Positions 1-9,300 of a stretch of 60,899 nt of DNA are shown piece after piece (positions within the stretch are counted from its first letter, which is position 1; every line of letters begins with the position of its first letter). A model generated the notes under the pieces. The model was not told the origin of the DNA. It saw only the letters and a list, made by a program, of their open reading frames with translations, and ran no database searches. The translations under genes and the position numbers were made by a program. Source of the DNA: Catenulispora rubra (lineage in GTDB: Bacteria > Actinomycetota > Actinomycetes > Streptomycetales > Catenulisporaceae); assembly GCF_015356825.1 (NCBI RefSeq), contig NZ_JAACYW010000035.1:1-60899 (forward strand), in the 5' to 3' direction.

Positions 1-1206
1 AAGAGGGGGTCGGCGCCCGACCGGTCTCGATCTTGCGCCGTCTCCTGGGCGAGCTGGGTGACCCTGATGTCCTTCGTCGGCCTGCTCGCCCTGGCCGTCG
101 CGGTCGCCGCGCCGGCCCGCGGCCTCGACGACCGCGCCGCGCGCCTCGTCCGCACCCGCCTGACCTGGGCCGCCGTCGTCGCCGGCGTCCTGGCGTTCCC
201 GGCGGTCCTCACCGACCAGGCCCGCAGCGGCTCCGGCTACGACTACTCCGGCGCCTGGCAGAAGCTCTTCGACGGCTCGACCGCCGGCCTGCTCGCCGGC
301 TTCGAAACCGTGCTGCCGCTCATCGCAGCCCTGATACTCCTGCCGGTGGTCCTCCGCCGCAGCCTCACGTCGCGACTGATCACCGGCCTCCGCGCGGCAG
401 CCCTGCTCCTCGGCGTCGTCGCCCTCGCCGCGACCCGCATCCCGGCCAAGGCGCCGGCGCCGGCCGACCGGGCCCGCACCGCGTTCCAGACCTTCATGTG
501 GATGCTGCACCTCATCGGCGGCGCGGTGTGGGTCGGCGGCCTCGTCGGCCTGGTCGTCCTCGCCGTCCGCAGCGCCCTGGACTCCGGCTTCTGGTCGGCG
601 GCGATCCGCCGCTTCGCCGCCGCCGCGATGGGCTGCGTCGCCGCCATCAGCCTGTCCGGCCTGTACCTCTACTGGTCGCACGTCGACGGCCCGACCCAGC
701 TGTTCACCACCATGTACGGCCGCGTCCTCGGCGTGAAGATCCTGCTGTTCGGCAGCCTGCTGGTCCTCGGCGCCGTCAACCAGTTCTGGCTGCACCCCCG
801 CATCGACGCCCTGCGCGCCGCCGGCGACGACCGTCCGCTGCGCACCGTCCTGGCTCGCCGCTTCCCCACCGTGGTCGGCGTCGAGGTGGCGCTGATCCTG
901 GCCCTGCTGTTCGTCGCGCCGTTCCTGCACGGCTCGGCGCGCAACCAGGCGTACCAGGCCGATGTGGCGAAGCACACAACGAACCCGAAGGCCAAGCTGC
1001 CCAAGCTGCCGCAGAAGGAGGTCTCGGCCTCCACCTGGGTCGAGGGCACCGCCGAGACGGCCGCGGTGCTGGTCGTGACGGTCGCGGGCTACCGCTTCTC
1101 CGGCCGGCTGGCCCGGCGGCGGGCCGATCGGGCCGCTCAAGCCGGTCAGGCAGGACCGGCGCACCAGGCCGTTCAGCCCGTTCAGCCCGGTCCCGCGACC
1201 ACCTGA
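1..1206 (+). CDS. CopD-family copper-resistance membrane protein (5' end cut by window)
   Basis: The reading frame is open to the first base, and the hydrophobic first helix already begins before the GTG at 58, so the true start probably lies outside. The protein is built of about eight hydrophobic segments. The central part (FMWMLHLIGGAVWVGG, then a long helix, then LYLYWSHVDGPTQLFTTMYG and GVKILLFG) is the pattern of the CopD domain (PF05425), which accompanies copper uptake or resistance. The C-terminal tail is a low-complexity stretch rich in Ala, Gln, Pro and Arg. A second CopD domain occurs at 42156-43853. Function as a copper transporter is inferred from family only. The next gene starts 98 bases later on the same strand. 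Confidence 0.75.
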   Translation, partial: KRGSAPDRSRSCAVSWASWVTLMSFVGLLALAVAVAAPARGLDDRAARLVRTRLTWAAVVAGVLAFPAVLTDQARSGSGYDYSGAWQKLFDGSTAGLLAGFETVLPLIAALILLPVVLRRSLTSRLITGLRAAALLLGVVALAATRIPAKAPAPADRARTAFQTFMWMLHLIGGAVWVGGLVGLVVLAVRSALDSGFWSAAIRRFAAAAMGCVAAISLSGLYLYWSHVDGPTQLFTTMYGRVLGVKILLFGSLLVLGAVNQFWLHPRIDALRAAGDDRPLRTVLARRFPTVVGVEVALILALLFVAPFLHGSARNQAYQADVAKHTTNPKAKLPKLPQKEVSASTWVEGTAETAAVLVVTVAGYRFSGRLARRRADRAAQAGQAGPAHQAVQPVQPGPATT

Positions 1207-1304
1207 CAGGATTCCCTCCGGAAACCGTGCAACCGAACCACCGCCCCGGGAGTGTCTTCCGGACCCGGCGTAAGGAAGCCGGGCTGATCGGAGCGAGGGG
1301 TGCT

Positions 1305-1925
1305 GTGGCCGAAGAGGCTGAGTCGATCGATTTCGCGGGGTTCTACACGGCGACGGCCACCCGCGTAGTGGGCTACCTGTACGTGGTGCTGGGCAGCGTC
1401 GCGGAGGCGGAGGACGCGGCGCAGGAGGCGTACACGCGCGCCTGGCTGCGCTGGAACAAGGTCCGGGGCTACGAGGACCCCGAGGCCTGGGTCCGCACCG
1501 TCGGGTTCCGCGTCGCGATGAGCTCGTGGCGCAAGACCAGGAACCGGCTGAGCGCGCACCGCACCAGCGGTGCCGACGCCTCCGGCGCGCACGTCCCGGA
1601 GATGTCGCCGGACCGGCTGGTCGTGGTGGAGGCGCTGCGCCGCATCCCGGCCGAGCAGCGGCGCGCGCTCGTGCTGTTCCACCTGCTCGGCCTGACGGTC
1701 GCCGAGATCGCCGAGGAGATCGGCGCGCCGGTCGGGACGGTCAAGGCGCGGCTGTCCCGGGGCCGCAAGGCGCTCGCGCCCTACGTGTCGGAGTTCGCCG
1801 ACGACGAGGACGCCCCACCCGGCGCCGCGTCCTCCTCGCCGCCGCCCTCACTTCCTTCGGCTTCCGTTCCGTCCTCGGGGGACCCGGCCGCGCGCTTCGC
1901 GAAGGGAATGGTTTCCGGTGCCTGA
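1305..1925 (+). CDS. SigE-family ECF RNA polymerase sigma factor
   Basis: A 206-residue extracytoplasmic-function sigma factor. Region 2 lies at about residues 12-80 (VLGSVAEAEDAAQEAYTRAW, then EDPEAWVRTVGFRVA) and region 4 at about 105-165 (IPAEQRRALVLFHLLGLTVA, followed by the helix-turn-helix GTVKARLSRGRKAL). The layout matches the actinobacterial SigE/SigJ-like family without a zinc anti-sigma partner. The GTG at 1305 is chosen because GAGGGG stands 4-5 bases upstream; the frame stays open far upstream but has no sigma homology there. The last eight bases overlap the next gene, whose GTG lies inside this gene's end, suggesting translational coupling. The C-terminal 35 residues are Pro/Ser-rich and poorly conserved-looking. 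Confidence 0.88.
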   Translation: MAEEAESIDFAGFYTATATRVVGYLYVVLGSVAEAEDAAQEAYTRAWLRWNKVRGYEDPEAWVRTVGFRVAMSSWRKTRNRLSAHRTSGADASGAHVPEMSPDRLVVVEALRRIPAEQRRALVLFHLLGLTVAEIAEEIGAPVGTVKARLSRGRKALAPYVSEFADDEDAPPGAASSSPPPSLPSASVPSSGDPAARFAKGMVSGA

Positions 1926-3324
1926 GAACTTCTCCTCTCTGCTCGAAGCCCTGAACGACGAAGGCCGCGAGCTGGCCCGGCCGGTCCCGGCCGGCGTGAT
2001 CGAAACCGTCGGCCGGGGTCGGCGCCGCCGGCACCGGTTCACCGCGGCCGGCTCGGCGCTCGCGGTCTGCGCGCTGGCGGCCGGCGTCGCGCTGGGCACC
2101 GGCGGTGCCGGGCACGCTCCGGCGCCGACCCGGCCGAACCCGACCCCGACCGCGACCGCGCCGTCGGCGACGGCATCGGGGTCCCACGAGGCCGGCGGCA
2201 CGAAGAACCGCACCGGAACGAGCGCGCTCATGCTCGCCTCCGAGCCCCCGCAGCCGAACCTGTACCAGTGGCAGGTCACCAGCACGCAGAACCGGCCTGT
2301 TTCCTTCATCGAATTCCCGCTCTGCGGCTACGACATGACCGGGCCGAACGGATCCCCCGGGCAGCCGCCGAAGACCCTTTCGACGAGCCAGTCCCTGGCG
2401 GAATACAAGTCCGCCACCGACTCGTCGACCGGGGACGAGGTGGTCTACCGCTTCCCCTCGGCCGCGGCGGCCCAGCACGACTACGACATGCTCAAGCCGA
2501 ACCCGGCCACCTGCAAGGACGTCCATGTGGACGTCACCCTGCCCAACGGCTTCGCCTGGGGGGACGGCGACGACTCGGGACGCCTGCACCGGATGATCGT
2601 GCTGTCCGGAACGGACATCGCCTATTGGTTCCACCAGTTGGGCAACCCCCCCACGCCGTACGACACCTCCGACGACAAGGCGGCGTTGCAGCGCATGGCC
2701 GCCCGGCTCGACGGCGGCACCCCGGTCCCGGACACCAATCCGCTGCCGGCGGGCGTGCTCCCGGGGTCGGCGTGGCTGGATGCGACGCAGATCCCGTTCG
2801 GCACCGCCGACAAGTCGCACGGCTGGTACCAGATGAACGGCCAGCAGTCCGCCCCCGGCGCCGCGCCCACCGCGGACCTTTGCGCCTCGGCGGACCGTGG
2901 CATCGTGAACGGGACGGACGCCACCGACGCGTCCCGCATCTACCACGGGACGCCGACGACCACGCCGGTGTATCCGGGCTCGACCTACCTCTATTCGGGG
3001 GCGAACCAGGACATCTTCACGTTCCCGTCGGCAGCCCGGGCGCAGAGCGCGTTCGACCACGCCCACCAGGCGACCGGGAAGACCAGCTGCCAGTTCAAGG
3101 ACTACGCCGGTACCGACACCACCCGCACGGTCACGGTCGGGACCGACACCGCGACCGGCTTCTCGCTGCTGCTCACCGACAAGCCGGGGCCGACTTACAC
3201 GCACATGTACTTCGTGGTCAAGGGCGTGCATGTGAGCACCTTGATGGTCAGCTTCAAGCAGGGCGACAGCTCGACCGGAGGTGACGCCGCGATCCTGGCG
3301 AGCATGGCGGCGAAGCTGCCATAG
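1918..3324 (+). CDS. Membrane-anchored protein with two PknH-like sensor domains
   Basis: Residues 1-38 are a basic cytoplasmic segment ending RRRRHRF. One hydrophobic helix follows (about 42-62), then a Pro/Thr-rich linker and a large outer domain. The outer part holds two related halves (about 110-260 and 285-465), each with the pattern 'FPSAAxAQ' followed by a conserved Cys and a hydrophobic beta strand. This resembles PknH-like sensor domains (PF14032 type). It overlaps the sigma factor gene by eight bases, so it is a candidate membrane partner or regulator of that sigma factor. No zinc-binding anti-sigma motif (HxxxCxxC) is visible, so an anti-sigma role is inference. A strong hairpin follows at 3341. 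Confidence 0.75.
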   Translation: MPENFSSLLEALNDEGRELARPVPAGVIETVGRGRRRRHRFTAAGSALAVCALAAGVALGTGGAGHAPAPTRPNPTPTATAPSATASGSHEAGGTKNRTGTSALMLASEPPQPNLYQWQVTSTQNRPVSFIEFPLCGYDMTGPNGSPGQPPKTLSTSQSLAEYKSATDSSTGDEVVYRFPSAAAAQHDYDMLKPNPATCKDVHVDVTLPNGFAWGDGDDSGRLHRMIVLSGTDIAYWFHQLGNPPTPYDTSDDKAALQRMAARLDGGTPVPDTNPLPAGVLPGSAWLDATQIPFGTADKSHGWYQMNGQQSAPGAAPTADLCASADRGIVNGTDATDASRIYHGTPTTTPVYPGSTYLYSGANQDIFTFPSAARAQSAFDHAHQATGKTSCQFKDYAGTDTTRTVTVGTDTATGFSLLLTDKPGPTYTHMYFVVKGVHVSTLMVSFKQGDSSTGGDAAILASMAAKLP

Positions 3325-3340
3325 CGGCGGAGGTAGTGAC

Positions 3341-3369
3341 GAGGGGTCGGCCCGGCGGGCCGACCCCTC
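3341..3369. terminator. Bidirectional hairpin terminator
   Basis: A perfect 13-base-pair stem (GAGGGGTCGGCCC) with a three-base GGC loop lies between two converging genes (stops at 3324 and 3386). It has no T-run, which is common for actinobacterial terminators. Confidence 0.75.
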
Positions 3370-3385
3370 AGCGCAAGTCAGCGCG

Positions 3386-3922
3386 TCAGCTCAGGCAGCC
3401 GACGTGCGCCAGGGCCTGCCGTAGCAGCGTCCCCTGGCCGCCGTGCATGTCCTGCAGCACGCTGTCCGAACTCGCCTCCTGCGGCGTCAGCCACACCAGG
3501 TCGAGCGCGTCCTGCCGGGGCTGGCAGTCCCCGTTCACCGGCACCACGTACGCCAGCGCCACCGCGTGCTGGCGCGGGTCGTGGTACGGCGTGACGCCGG
3601 CCGTGGGGAAGTACTCGGCGACCGTGAACGGCTGGAGCGAGGCCGGGACGTTCGGCAGCGCGACCGGGCCGAGGTCCTTCTCCAGGTGCCGCAGCAGGGC
3701 GTCGCGCAGCCGCTCGTGGTGCAGCACGCGTCCGGAGACCAGGCTGCGGGTGATCTCGCCGTCGGGCGAGATGCGCAGGAGCAACCCCACGCTGGTCACC
3801 TCGCCGGCCGCGTCCACGCGCACCGGCACCGCCTGGACGTAGACGATCGGCAGGTGGGCGCGGATCTGCGCCATTTCGCCCGGGGCGAACCAGCCCGGGG
3901 TCGTCTCGATCATTTCGGACAT
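3386..3922 (-). CDS. NUDIX-hydrolase-like protein (DUF4916 type)
   Basis: A 178-residue soluble protein starting MSEMIETTPGWFAPGEMAQI. The N-terminal 'PGWxxxxxxxxIRxxLPIVYVQAVPV' block and the following beta-rich part with LLLRISPDGEITRSLVSGRV match the actinobacterial DUF4916 family, which is placed in the NUDIX fold. The classical Nudix box (GX5EX7REUXEEXGU) is not intact, so catalytic activity is doubtful. No good ribosome binding site precedes the ATG at 3922; the ATG three codons later is an alternative. It converges on the sensor-like protein and shares its terminator hairpin. Confidence 0.7.
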   Translation of the reverse strand: MSEMIETTPGWFAPGEMAQIRAHLPIVYVQAVPVRVDAAGEVTSVGLLLRISPDGEITRSLVSGRVLHHERLRDALLRHLEKDLGPVALPNVPASLQPFTVAEYFPTAGVTPYHDPRQHAVALAYVVPVNGDCQPRQDALDLVWLTPQEASSDSVLQDMHGGQGTLLRQALAHVGCLS

Positions 3923-4065
3923 TCGTTGATCGTACTAGCGCGGAGGTCCAAAGGGCCTCCCCCTGTTCAGGATCCGGGCGCGGGCAGGGTGTGGTGCACG
4001 CCGCCGAGCGGGAGCGAGCGGACCACGGTGCTCGCTCCGCTCCAGCGGACCATTGCCGGTGGCGA

Positions 4066-4332
4066 TCAGCCGGTCGGCGCGATGTTCGACAGGCCGCTCA
4101 GCAGGCCCGACAGCGCGTCGTCGACGCCGGACAGGACCGCCTGCACCACCGGGCCCAGCGCGCCCAGCACGTCGTTGACCAGCTGGTCGACGACGCTGGG
4201 GTCGATCGGGGCCGGGACCGTCTGCTGGTGGCGCACGTGGCTGTGCGCCGTCGTGGCCGCGCTGACGGGACCGGCGACGGCGGTGAACGTCAGGGCTGTG
4301 AGGAGTGCGACTCGGCGCACGGTTCTGATCAT
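4066..4332 (-). CDS. Small secreted protein of unknown function
   Basis: An 88-residue protein with a clear Sec signal peptide: MIRTVRR, a hydrophobic core LTALTFTAVAGPV and a likely cut after VSA. The mature part begins with a His-containing segment (AHSHVRHQQ). It then forms an amphipathic, Val/Leu/Gly-rich region (VVDQLVNDVLGALGPVVQAV) with a repeated 'LSG' pattern at the end. I do not recognise the family. It lies upstream of, and on the opposite strand to, the ABC transporter, so the region 4333-4480 is a divergent promoter area. Confidence 0.55.
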   Translation of the reverse strand: MIRTVRRVALLTALTFTAVAGPVSAATTAHSHVRHQQTVPAPIDPSVVDQLVNDVLGALGPVVQAVLSGVDDALSGLLSGLSNIAPTG

Positions 4333-4376
4333 GTTCTAGTCGTATGCCGGTCGCGGTCCGGCGACACGCGGGCTGG

Positions 4377-4459
4377 TCCGTTAGAGCCGGAAGCTGCTCC
4401 GTTAGAGACAAGCCACCGCGTCAGCGCTCGTGTCAGGTCCGTGTCAGGAGCGCGTCAGG
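4377..4459 (+). promoter_or_regulatory. Phased direct repeats upstream of the ABC exporter (possible SARP site)
   Basis: Two repeat sets lie in the divergent promoter region. TCCGTTAGAG occurs at 4377 and again at 4398, 21 bases apart. The core GTCAG occurs at 4420, 4432, 4443 and 4454, with offsets of 12, 11 and 11 bases; three copies extend to G(T/C)GTCAGG. Known SARP regulators (ActII-ORF4, DnrI, AfsR) bind direct repeats with about 11-base period next to the -35 element. A BTAD regulator gene lies just downstream of the transporter. Binding is inferred, not shown. Confidence 0.45.
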
Positions 4460-4480
4460 CCTGCTGGCGATGGTTGAGCC

Positions 4481-5539
4481 ATGGAAAGCACAGAAAACAC
4501 AGCCATAGCGGTCCAGGGACTGCGCAAGACGTACGGCGACAAGGTCGTGCTCGACGGCATCGGCTTCGAGGTCGCCCGGGGATCGGTCTTCTCCATGCTC
4601 GGCCCGAACGGCGCCGGCAAGACGACCACGGTGAACGTCCTGACGACGCTGCTCAAGGCGGACGCCGGGACGGTGCGGGTGGCCGGCCACGACGTGGCCG
4701 CCCAGACCGCGAAGGTGCGCTCCGCCATCGGCGTCACCGGGCAGTTCGCCGCGGTCGACGAGCTGCTGACCGGACGCGAGAACCTGCGGATGATGGCGGA
4801 CCTCAAGCGCATCCGTCCGGCCGCGCCGCTGGTCTCGCGGCTGCTGGAGCGCTTCGAGCTGGACGGGGCCGCGGACAAGCAGGCCTCCACCTACTCCGGC
4901 GGCATGCGGCGCAAGCTCGACCTGGCCATGACCCTGGTCGGGAGCCCGCAGATAATCTTCCTCGACGAGCCGACCACCGGGCTGGACCCGCGCAGCCGGC
5001 GCACCATGTGGGACATCGTCCGCGAGCTGGTGGCCGAGGGCACGACCATCTTCCTGACCACGCAGTACCTGGAGGAGGCCGACCAGCTCGCCGACCGGAT
5101 CGCGGTGCTGGACGGCGGACGGATCGTGGCCCAGGGCACCGCCGAGGAGCTCAAGCGCCAGATCCCCGGCACCCACGTGCGGCTCAAGTTCGCGACCCTC
5201 GCCGAGCTCGACAGCGCGGCGCGGGCCCTGGACTCCGGGACACGGGACGAAGCCGAGCTCACCCTGCGGGTGCCCAGCGACGGCACCTCGCGCTCGCTGC
5301 GGGCCCTGCTGGACCGGCTCGACGAGCACTCGCTGAACTCCGAGGAGTTCTCGGTGCACACGCCGGACCTCGACGACGTCTTCCTGGCCCTGACCGGCCA
5401 CGCGACCACCGACGCGACCACCGACGGCACGACCGATGCCTCGACCGACACCAAGACCGGCGCCGCCACCGCGACCACCGCCGCAACCAACGCCGCCCCC
5501 AACGCCAGCACCGTCAACGCCACCACCGAGGAGAACTGA
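4481..5539 (+). CDS. DrrA-type ABC exporter ATP-binding protein
   Basis: A 352-residue nucleotide-binding subunit of an ABC-2 exporter. Visible motifs are Walker A GPNGAGKTTT (about residues 38-47), signature YSGGMRRK (about 140), Walker B IIFLDEPTTGLDP (about 160) and TTQYLEEADQLAD after it. The usual H-loop His is Gln, as in the DrrA daunorubicin-resistance family. The C-terminal accessory domain (VHTPDLDDVFLALTG) is also DrrA-like. The last 45 residues are a Thr/Ala/Asp-rich tail made of short repeats (ATTDATTDGTTDASTD). The stop is three bases before the permease start, so the two genes form an operon. The substrate is unknown. Confidence 0.92.
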   Translation: MESTENTAIAVQGLRKTYGDKVVLDGIGFEVARGSVFSMLGPNGAGKTTTVNVLTTLLKADAGTVRVAGHDVAAQTAKVRSAIGVTGQFAAVDELLTGRENLRMMADLKRIRPAAPLVSRLLERFELDGAADKQASTYSGGMRRKLDLAMTLVGSPQIIFLDEPTTGLDPRSRRTMWDIVRELVAEGTTIFLTTQYLEEADQLADRIAVLDGGRIVAQGTAEELKRQIPGTHVRLKFATLAELDSAARALDSGTRDEAELTLRVPSDGTSRSLRALLDRLDEHSLNSEEFSVHTPDLDDVFLALTGHATTDATTDGTTDASTDTKTGAATATTAATNAAPNASTVNATTEEN

Positions 5540-5541
5540 TC

Positions 5542-6306
5542 ATGAGCACCGCGTCCACCGCCCTCGGCGACTCCGCGATCATGCTGCGCCGCAACTTCCG
5601 GCACACCGTCCGTAACCCCGTCACCGTCTTCAACGCCATCCTGTTCCCCATCGTCATGATGCTGATGTTCGTGTACGTCTTCGGCGGCGCGTTCAAGGTT
5701 CCCGGCAGCTACGTCGACTACGCGGTCCCCGGCCTGATCGTCATGGCCATCACCTACGGCCTCGGCCCGACCGCGGCCTCGGTGAACGACGACATGACCA
5801 AGGGCATCATCAACCGGTTCAAGACCATGGACGTCTCCCGCGGCGCGGTGCTCACCGGCCACGTGGTCGCCACCACGGTCCGGGCCGTGATCGCCGTCGG
5901 AGCCATCATCGGCGTCGGCTTCGCGATGGGCTTCCGCTCCCACGGCAGCGCGCTGGACTGGGCCGCCGCGCTCGGCCTGGTGCTGCTGCTGGCCTTCGCG
6001 ACCAGCTGGCTGACCGTCGCCATGGGACTGTCCGCGAAGTCGGTGGAGTCCGCCGGACTGGCCACCGTGCCGCTGATTATGCTGCCCTTCCTGAGTAGCG
6101 CGTTCGTGCCGGCCGCCACCATGAAGACCGGAGTGAAGCAGTTCGCCGAGTACCAGCCCTTCACCCCGATCATCGAGGTGCTGCGCGGGCTGCTCTCCGG
6201 CGGCCACGTCTCGACCAGCCACACCGTCCAGGCCCTGGCCTGGTGCGTCGGGTTCGCGCTCCTCGGCTACGTCTGGGCGGTGTCGACCTTCAAGAAGCGA
6301 GCGTGA
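5542..6306 (+). CDS. ABC-2 type permease (DrrB-like)
   Basis: A 254-residue membrane subunit with six hydrophobic segments. It starts MSTASTALGDSAIMLRRNFR and carries the DrrB-like cytoplasmic start 'RNPVTVFNAILFPIVMMLMFVYVFGG'. The ATG at 5542 follows GAGGAGAACTG, a good ribosome binding site. It pairs with the preceding ATPase to form a drug- or lipid-exporter. Its last 17 bases overlap the 3' end of the convergent BTAD regulator gene, so the two transcripts collide. Confidence 0.9.
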   Translation: MSTASTALGDSAIMLRRNFRHTVRNPVTVFNAILFPIVMMLMFVYVFGGAFKVPGSYVDYAVPGLIVMAITYGLGPTAASVNDDMTKGIINRFKTMDVSRGAVLTGHVVATTVRAVIAVGAIIGVGFAMGFRSHGSALDWAAALGLVLLLAFATSWLTVAMGLSAKSVESAGLATVPLIMLPFLSSAFVPAATMKTGVKQFAEYQPFTPIIEVLRGLLSGGHVSTSHTVQALAWCVGFALLGYVWAVSTFKKRA

Positions 6307-9300
6307 CCTGAGTGAGCTCGGAGAGCTCGGTCCGCGTCCCCTCCAGAACCGCCTCGGCGAACCTCGTGTCGCCGAGGCGGTTCCGCGTCTCCCGCTCGAT
6401 GTGCGCGACGTCCGGGTGCTCGTCGTCCGGCAGCCCGCGCAGGGCTGCGGCCGCGCCGATCAGCCGGGCCGCCTGCTCCGGCTGCTCCTGCCGGAGCGCC
6501 AGGTCCGCCAGCGCGACCACCACCGAGGCGATCAGCAACGGGAGCCCGACCTCGGCCGCCGCCTCGAACGCCGCCGCACAGTGGCCGCGGGCCTCGTCCA
6601 GGTCCGTCGTGACGCGGGAGAGCAGGTCGTGCCGCAGCGCGCGGTAGTTCCCGCGCTCGGCCTCCTCGCCCAACAGGGACGTCGCCAGGGCGATCTGCTC
6701 CCGGGCCTGCTCCGCGTCGCCGGCCCAGCGGGCCAGATCCACCTTCGCCAGCGCCAGCTCGGCCAGCGCGTTCGGCCAGGTGACGCGCTGCGCCCGGCGC
6801 TCGGCCTCGACGATCGACGCCGCCGCGCCGTCCCGGTCCCCGGCCATCCAGTACAGCAGCGCCTGTCGGGCCCGCATCCGGATGACCTCCTCCGGGGCGC
6901 CGGCCTCGGCGACGGCCACGACCGCCTGCTCATAGAGCTCGCAGGCTCGCACGTACTCGCCGCGTACGGCGATCCGGTCGGCCAGCTCGGTCAGCGCGAA
7001 CGAGATCCCGAACCGCTCGCCGATCGCCTGGAACTCCGCGAGCGCCGTCTCCAGATACGCGTCGGCGTCCATCCCGCTCTGGCCGAACATGACGCGGATC
7101 TTGCCCATCTGGAGCCGGGCCAGCGCGCGCACCCACGGATCGGCGTCGTCCAGCTGCGGTTCGAACGCTGACAAAGCCTCCTGCGGCGCCTGCAACATGC
7201 GCTCCAGCGGCTCGACCAGCGCCATCCCGGGATGCCGACGCGCGCCGGGCTCGATCCGCTCGACCCGCTCGACCTGCCCGGCCTGCTGACTGGCCTGGTA
7301 CGCCTTGTGGATCCAGTCCTCGGCGGCGTGCTCGTCGCCGCGGCCGGAGGTCGCGAACATCACGATCACCGAATAGACGACGGCCCGGACCTCGGCGGTG
7401 GTCTCGCCGGGCACCTTGGCCGCGGCGGTCAGCAGCTCCAGGCCCTCGGTCCGGTGCCCGGCCAGCCACCAGAACCAGCCCGAGGCGGCCCCGAGCCGCA
7501 TCGCGGCCTGCGCTTGCCCGGCCGCGAGCGCGCCGCGCATCGCCGCGGCGATGTTGTGGTGCTCGGCGTTCAGCGTGGCCAGCCATTCCAGCTGGTCGCG
7601 CAGCCGCAGGTGCGGTTCGGCGGTCTCGGTCAGGGAGGTGAAGTAGGCCAGGTGGGCCTCGCGCGCCGCGTCCTGCTCGCCGGCCTCGGCGAGGCGCTGC
7701 GCGGCGTACTCGCGGATCGTGCCGCTCATCCGGTAGCGCGGGGCGTCGCTGTCTCCGGTGCCGTCGCCGACGCTGTCAACGCGGCCGTCGACGTGGCCGT
7801 CCACGCCGTCGGCGATCAGCAGCGACTTCTCGGTCAGCGAGGTCAGCAGCTCAAGGATCAGATACGGCTCGATCTCAGCGCCCGCGCAGACCTGCTCGGC
7901 GGCCTCCAGACCGGCGCCGCCGACGAACACCGAGAGCCTTCGCAGCACCATGCGTTCGTCGTCCGAAAGCAGTTCCCAGCTCCAGTCGACCACCGCGCGC
8001 AGCGTCCGGTGCCGGGGCAGCGCGATCCGGCTGCCGCCGGTGAGCAGGCGGAAGCGGTCGTCCAGGCGGTTCGCGAGCTGGTCCACGGACATCGTCCGCA
8101 GCCGTGCCGCCGCCAGCTCGATGGCCAGCGGCATCCCGTCCAGGGCCCGGCAGACCCGGGCCATCGTCGCCAGCTGCTGCGCGTCGACGGTCAGGTCCCG
8201 GCGCACCGCCTGGGCCCGGTCCCGCAGCAGCTGCACGGCCGGGGAGGACTCGATCTCGGTCGGTGTCGCGCCTTCGTCGGGCAGCGGCAGTGGCGGCACC
8301 GGCCACAGCGCCTCGCCGGTGATGCCCAGGGGCTCGCGGCTGGTCGCCAGGATCCGGAGGGCCCGGCACTCGCCGAGCACGCGGTGCGCGAACAGTGCCG
8401 CGGACTCGATCACGTGCTCGCAGTTGTCCAGGACGATCAGGGCCCGGCGATCGCGCATCGCGGCGACGAAGCGGTCCGTGGGTCCGGCGTTCGGGTTCTC
8501 GCCGAGCAGGGTGTCGCGCAGGCCCAGGCTGATCAGCGCGGCCTGCGCCACGTCGCCTTCCGGGTCGATCGCCGCGAGCTCGACCAGCCAGGCGCCGTCG
8601 GTCAGGTCGCCGTCGCACAGCCGGCCGTCGGATTGCTTGCCGTCGGACAGTTCTCCGTGGGCCAGTGCGCCGTCGCCGAGCAGCGTGCGGGCGGTCTCCA
8701 CCGCCAGCCGGGTCTTTCCGGCGCCGCCGGGGCCGATGATCGTGGTCAGGCGCTGGGCGTCGACCAGTTCGCGCACCGACGCGACATCGGCCTGGCGTCC
8801 GACGAAGCTGGTCAGCTCCGTGCGCAGGTTGGTCTTGCGGGTCCGCTCGCGGCGGCCGCCGAGTTCGCCGCGCAGGAGCGAGACGTGCAGCGCCGACAGC
8901 TCCGCGGACGGATCCGCGCCGAGTTCGTCGGCCAGGGTCTCCCTGGTGCGCTGGTAGAGCTGGAGCGCTTCGTTGTCGCGGCCGGCTGCGTTGAGCGCGC
9001 GCATCAGGGCCGCGACCAGACGTTCGCGCGTGGGGTGTGCGGCGACCAGGTCGGTCAGTTCGGTGACCAACTCGGCGCCGCTGCCGAGGGCGAGTTCGGC
9101 GTCGAAGCGCTCCTCGGCGGCGGTCAGGCGCAGGCCTTCCAGCCGGACCACGACCGCGTCGAACGCGCCGCTCTCCTGGAGGCCGACGTCCTGCATGGCC
9201 TCGCCCCGCCACAGTGCGAAGGCCTCGCGCAGCAGGCGGGCCCGCTCCGAGACGTCCTGAGCGGCGGCCTGGCTCGCGCTGACGAGGCGTTCGAAGCGCA

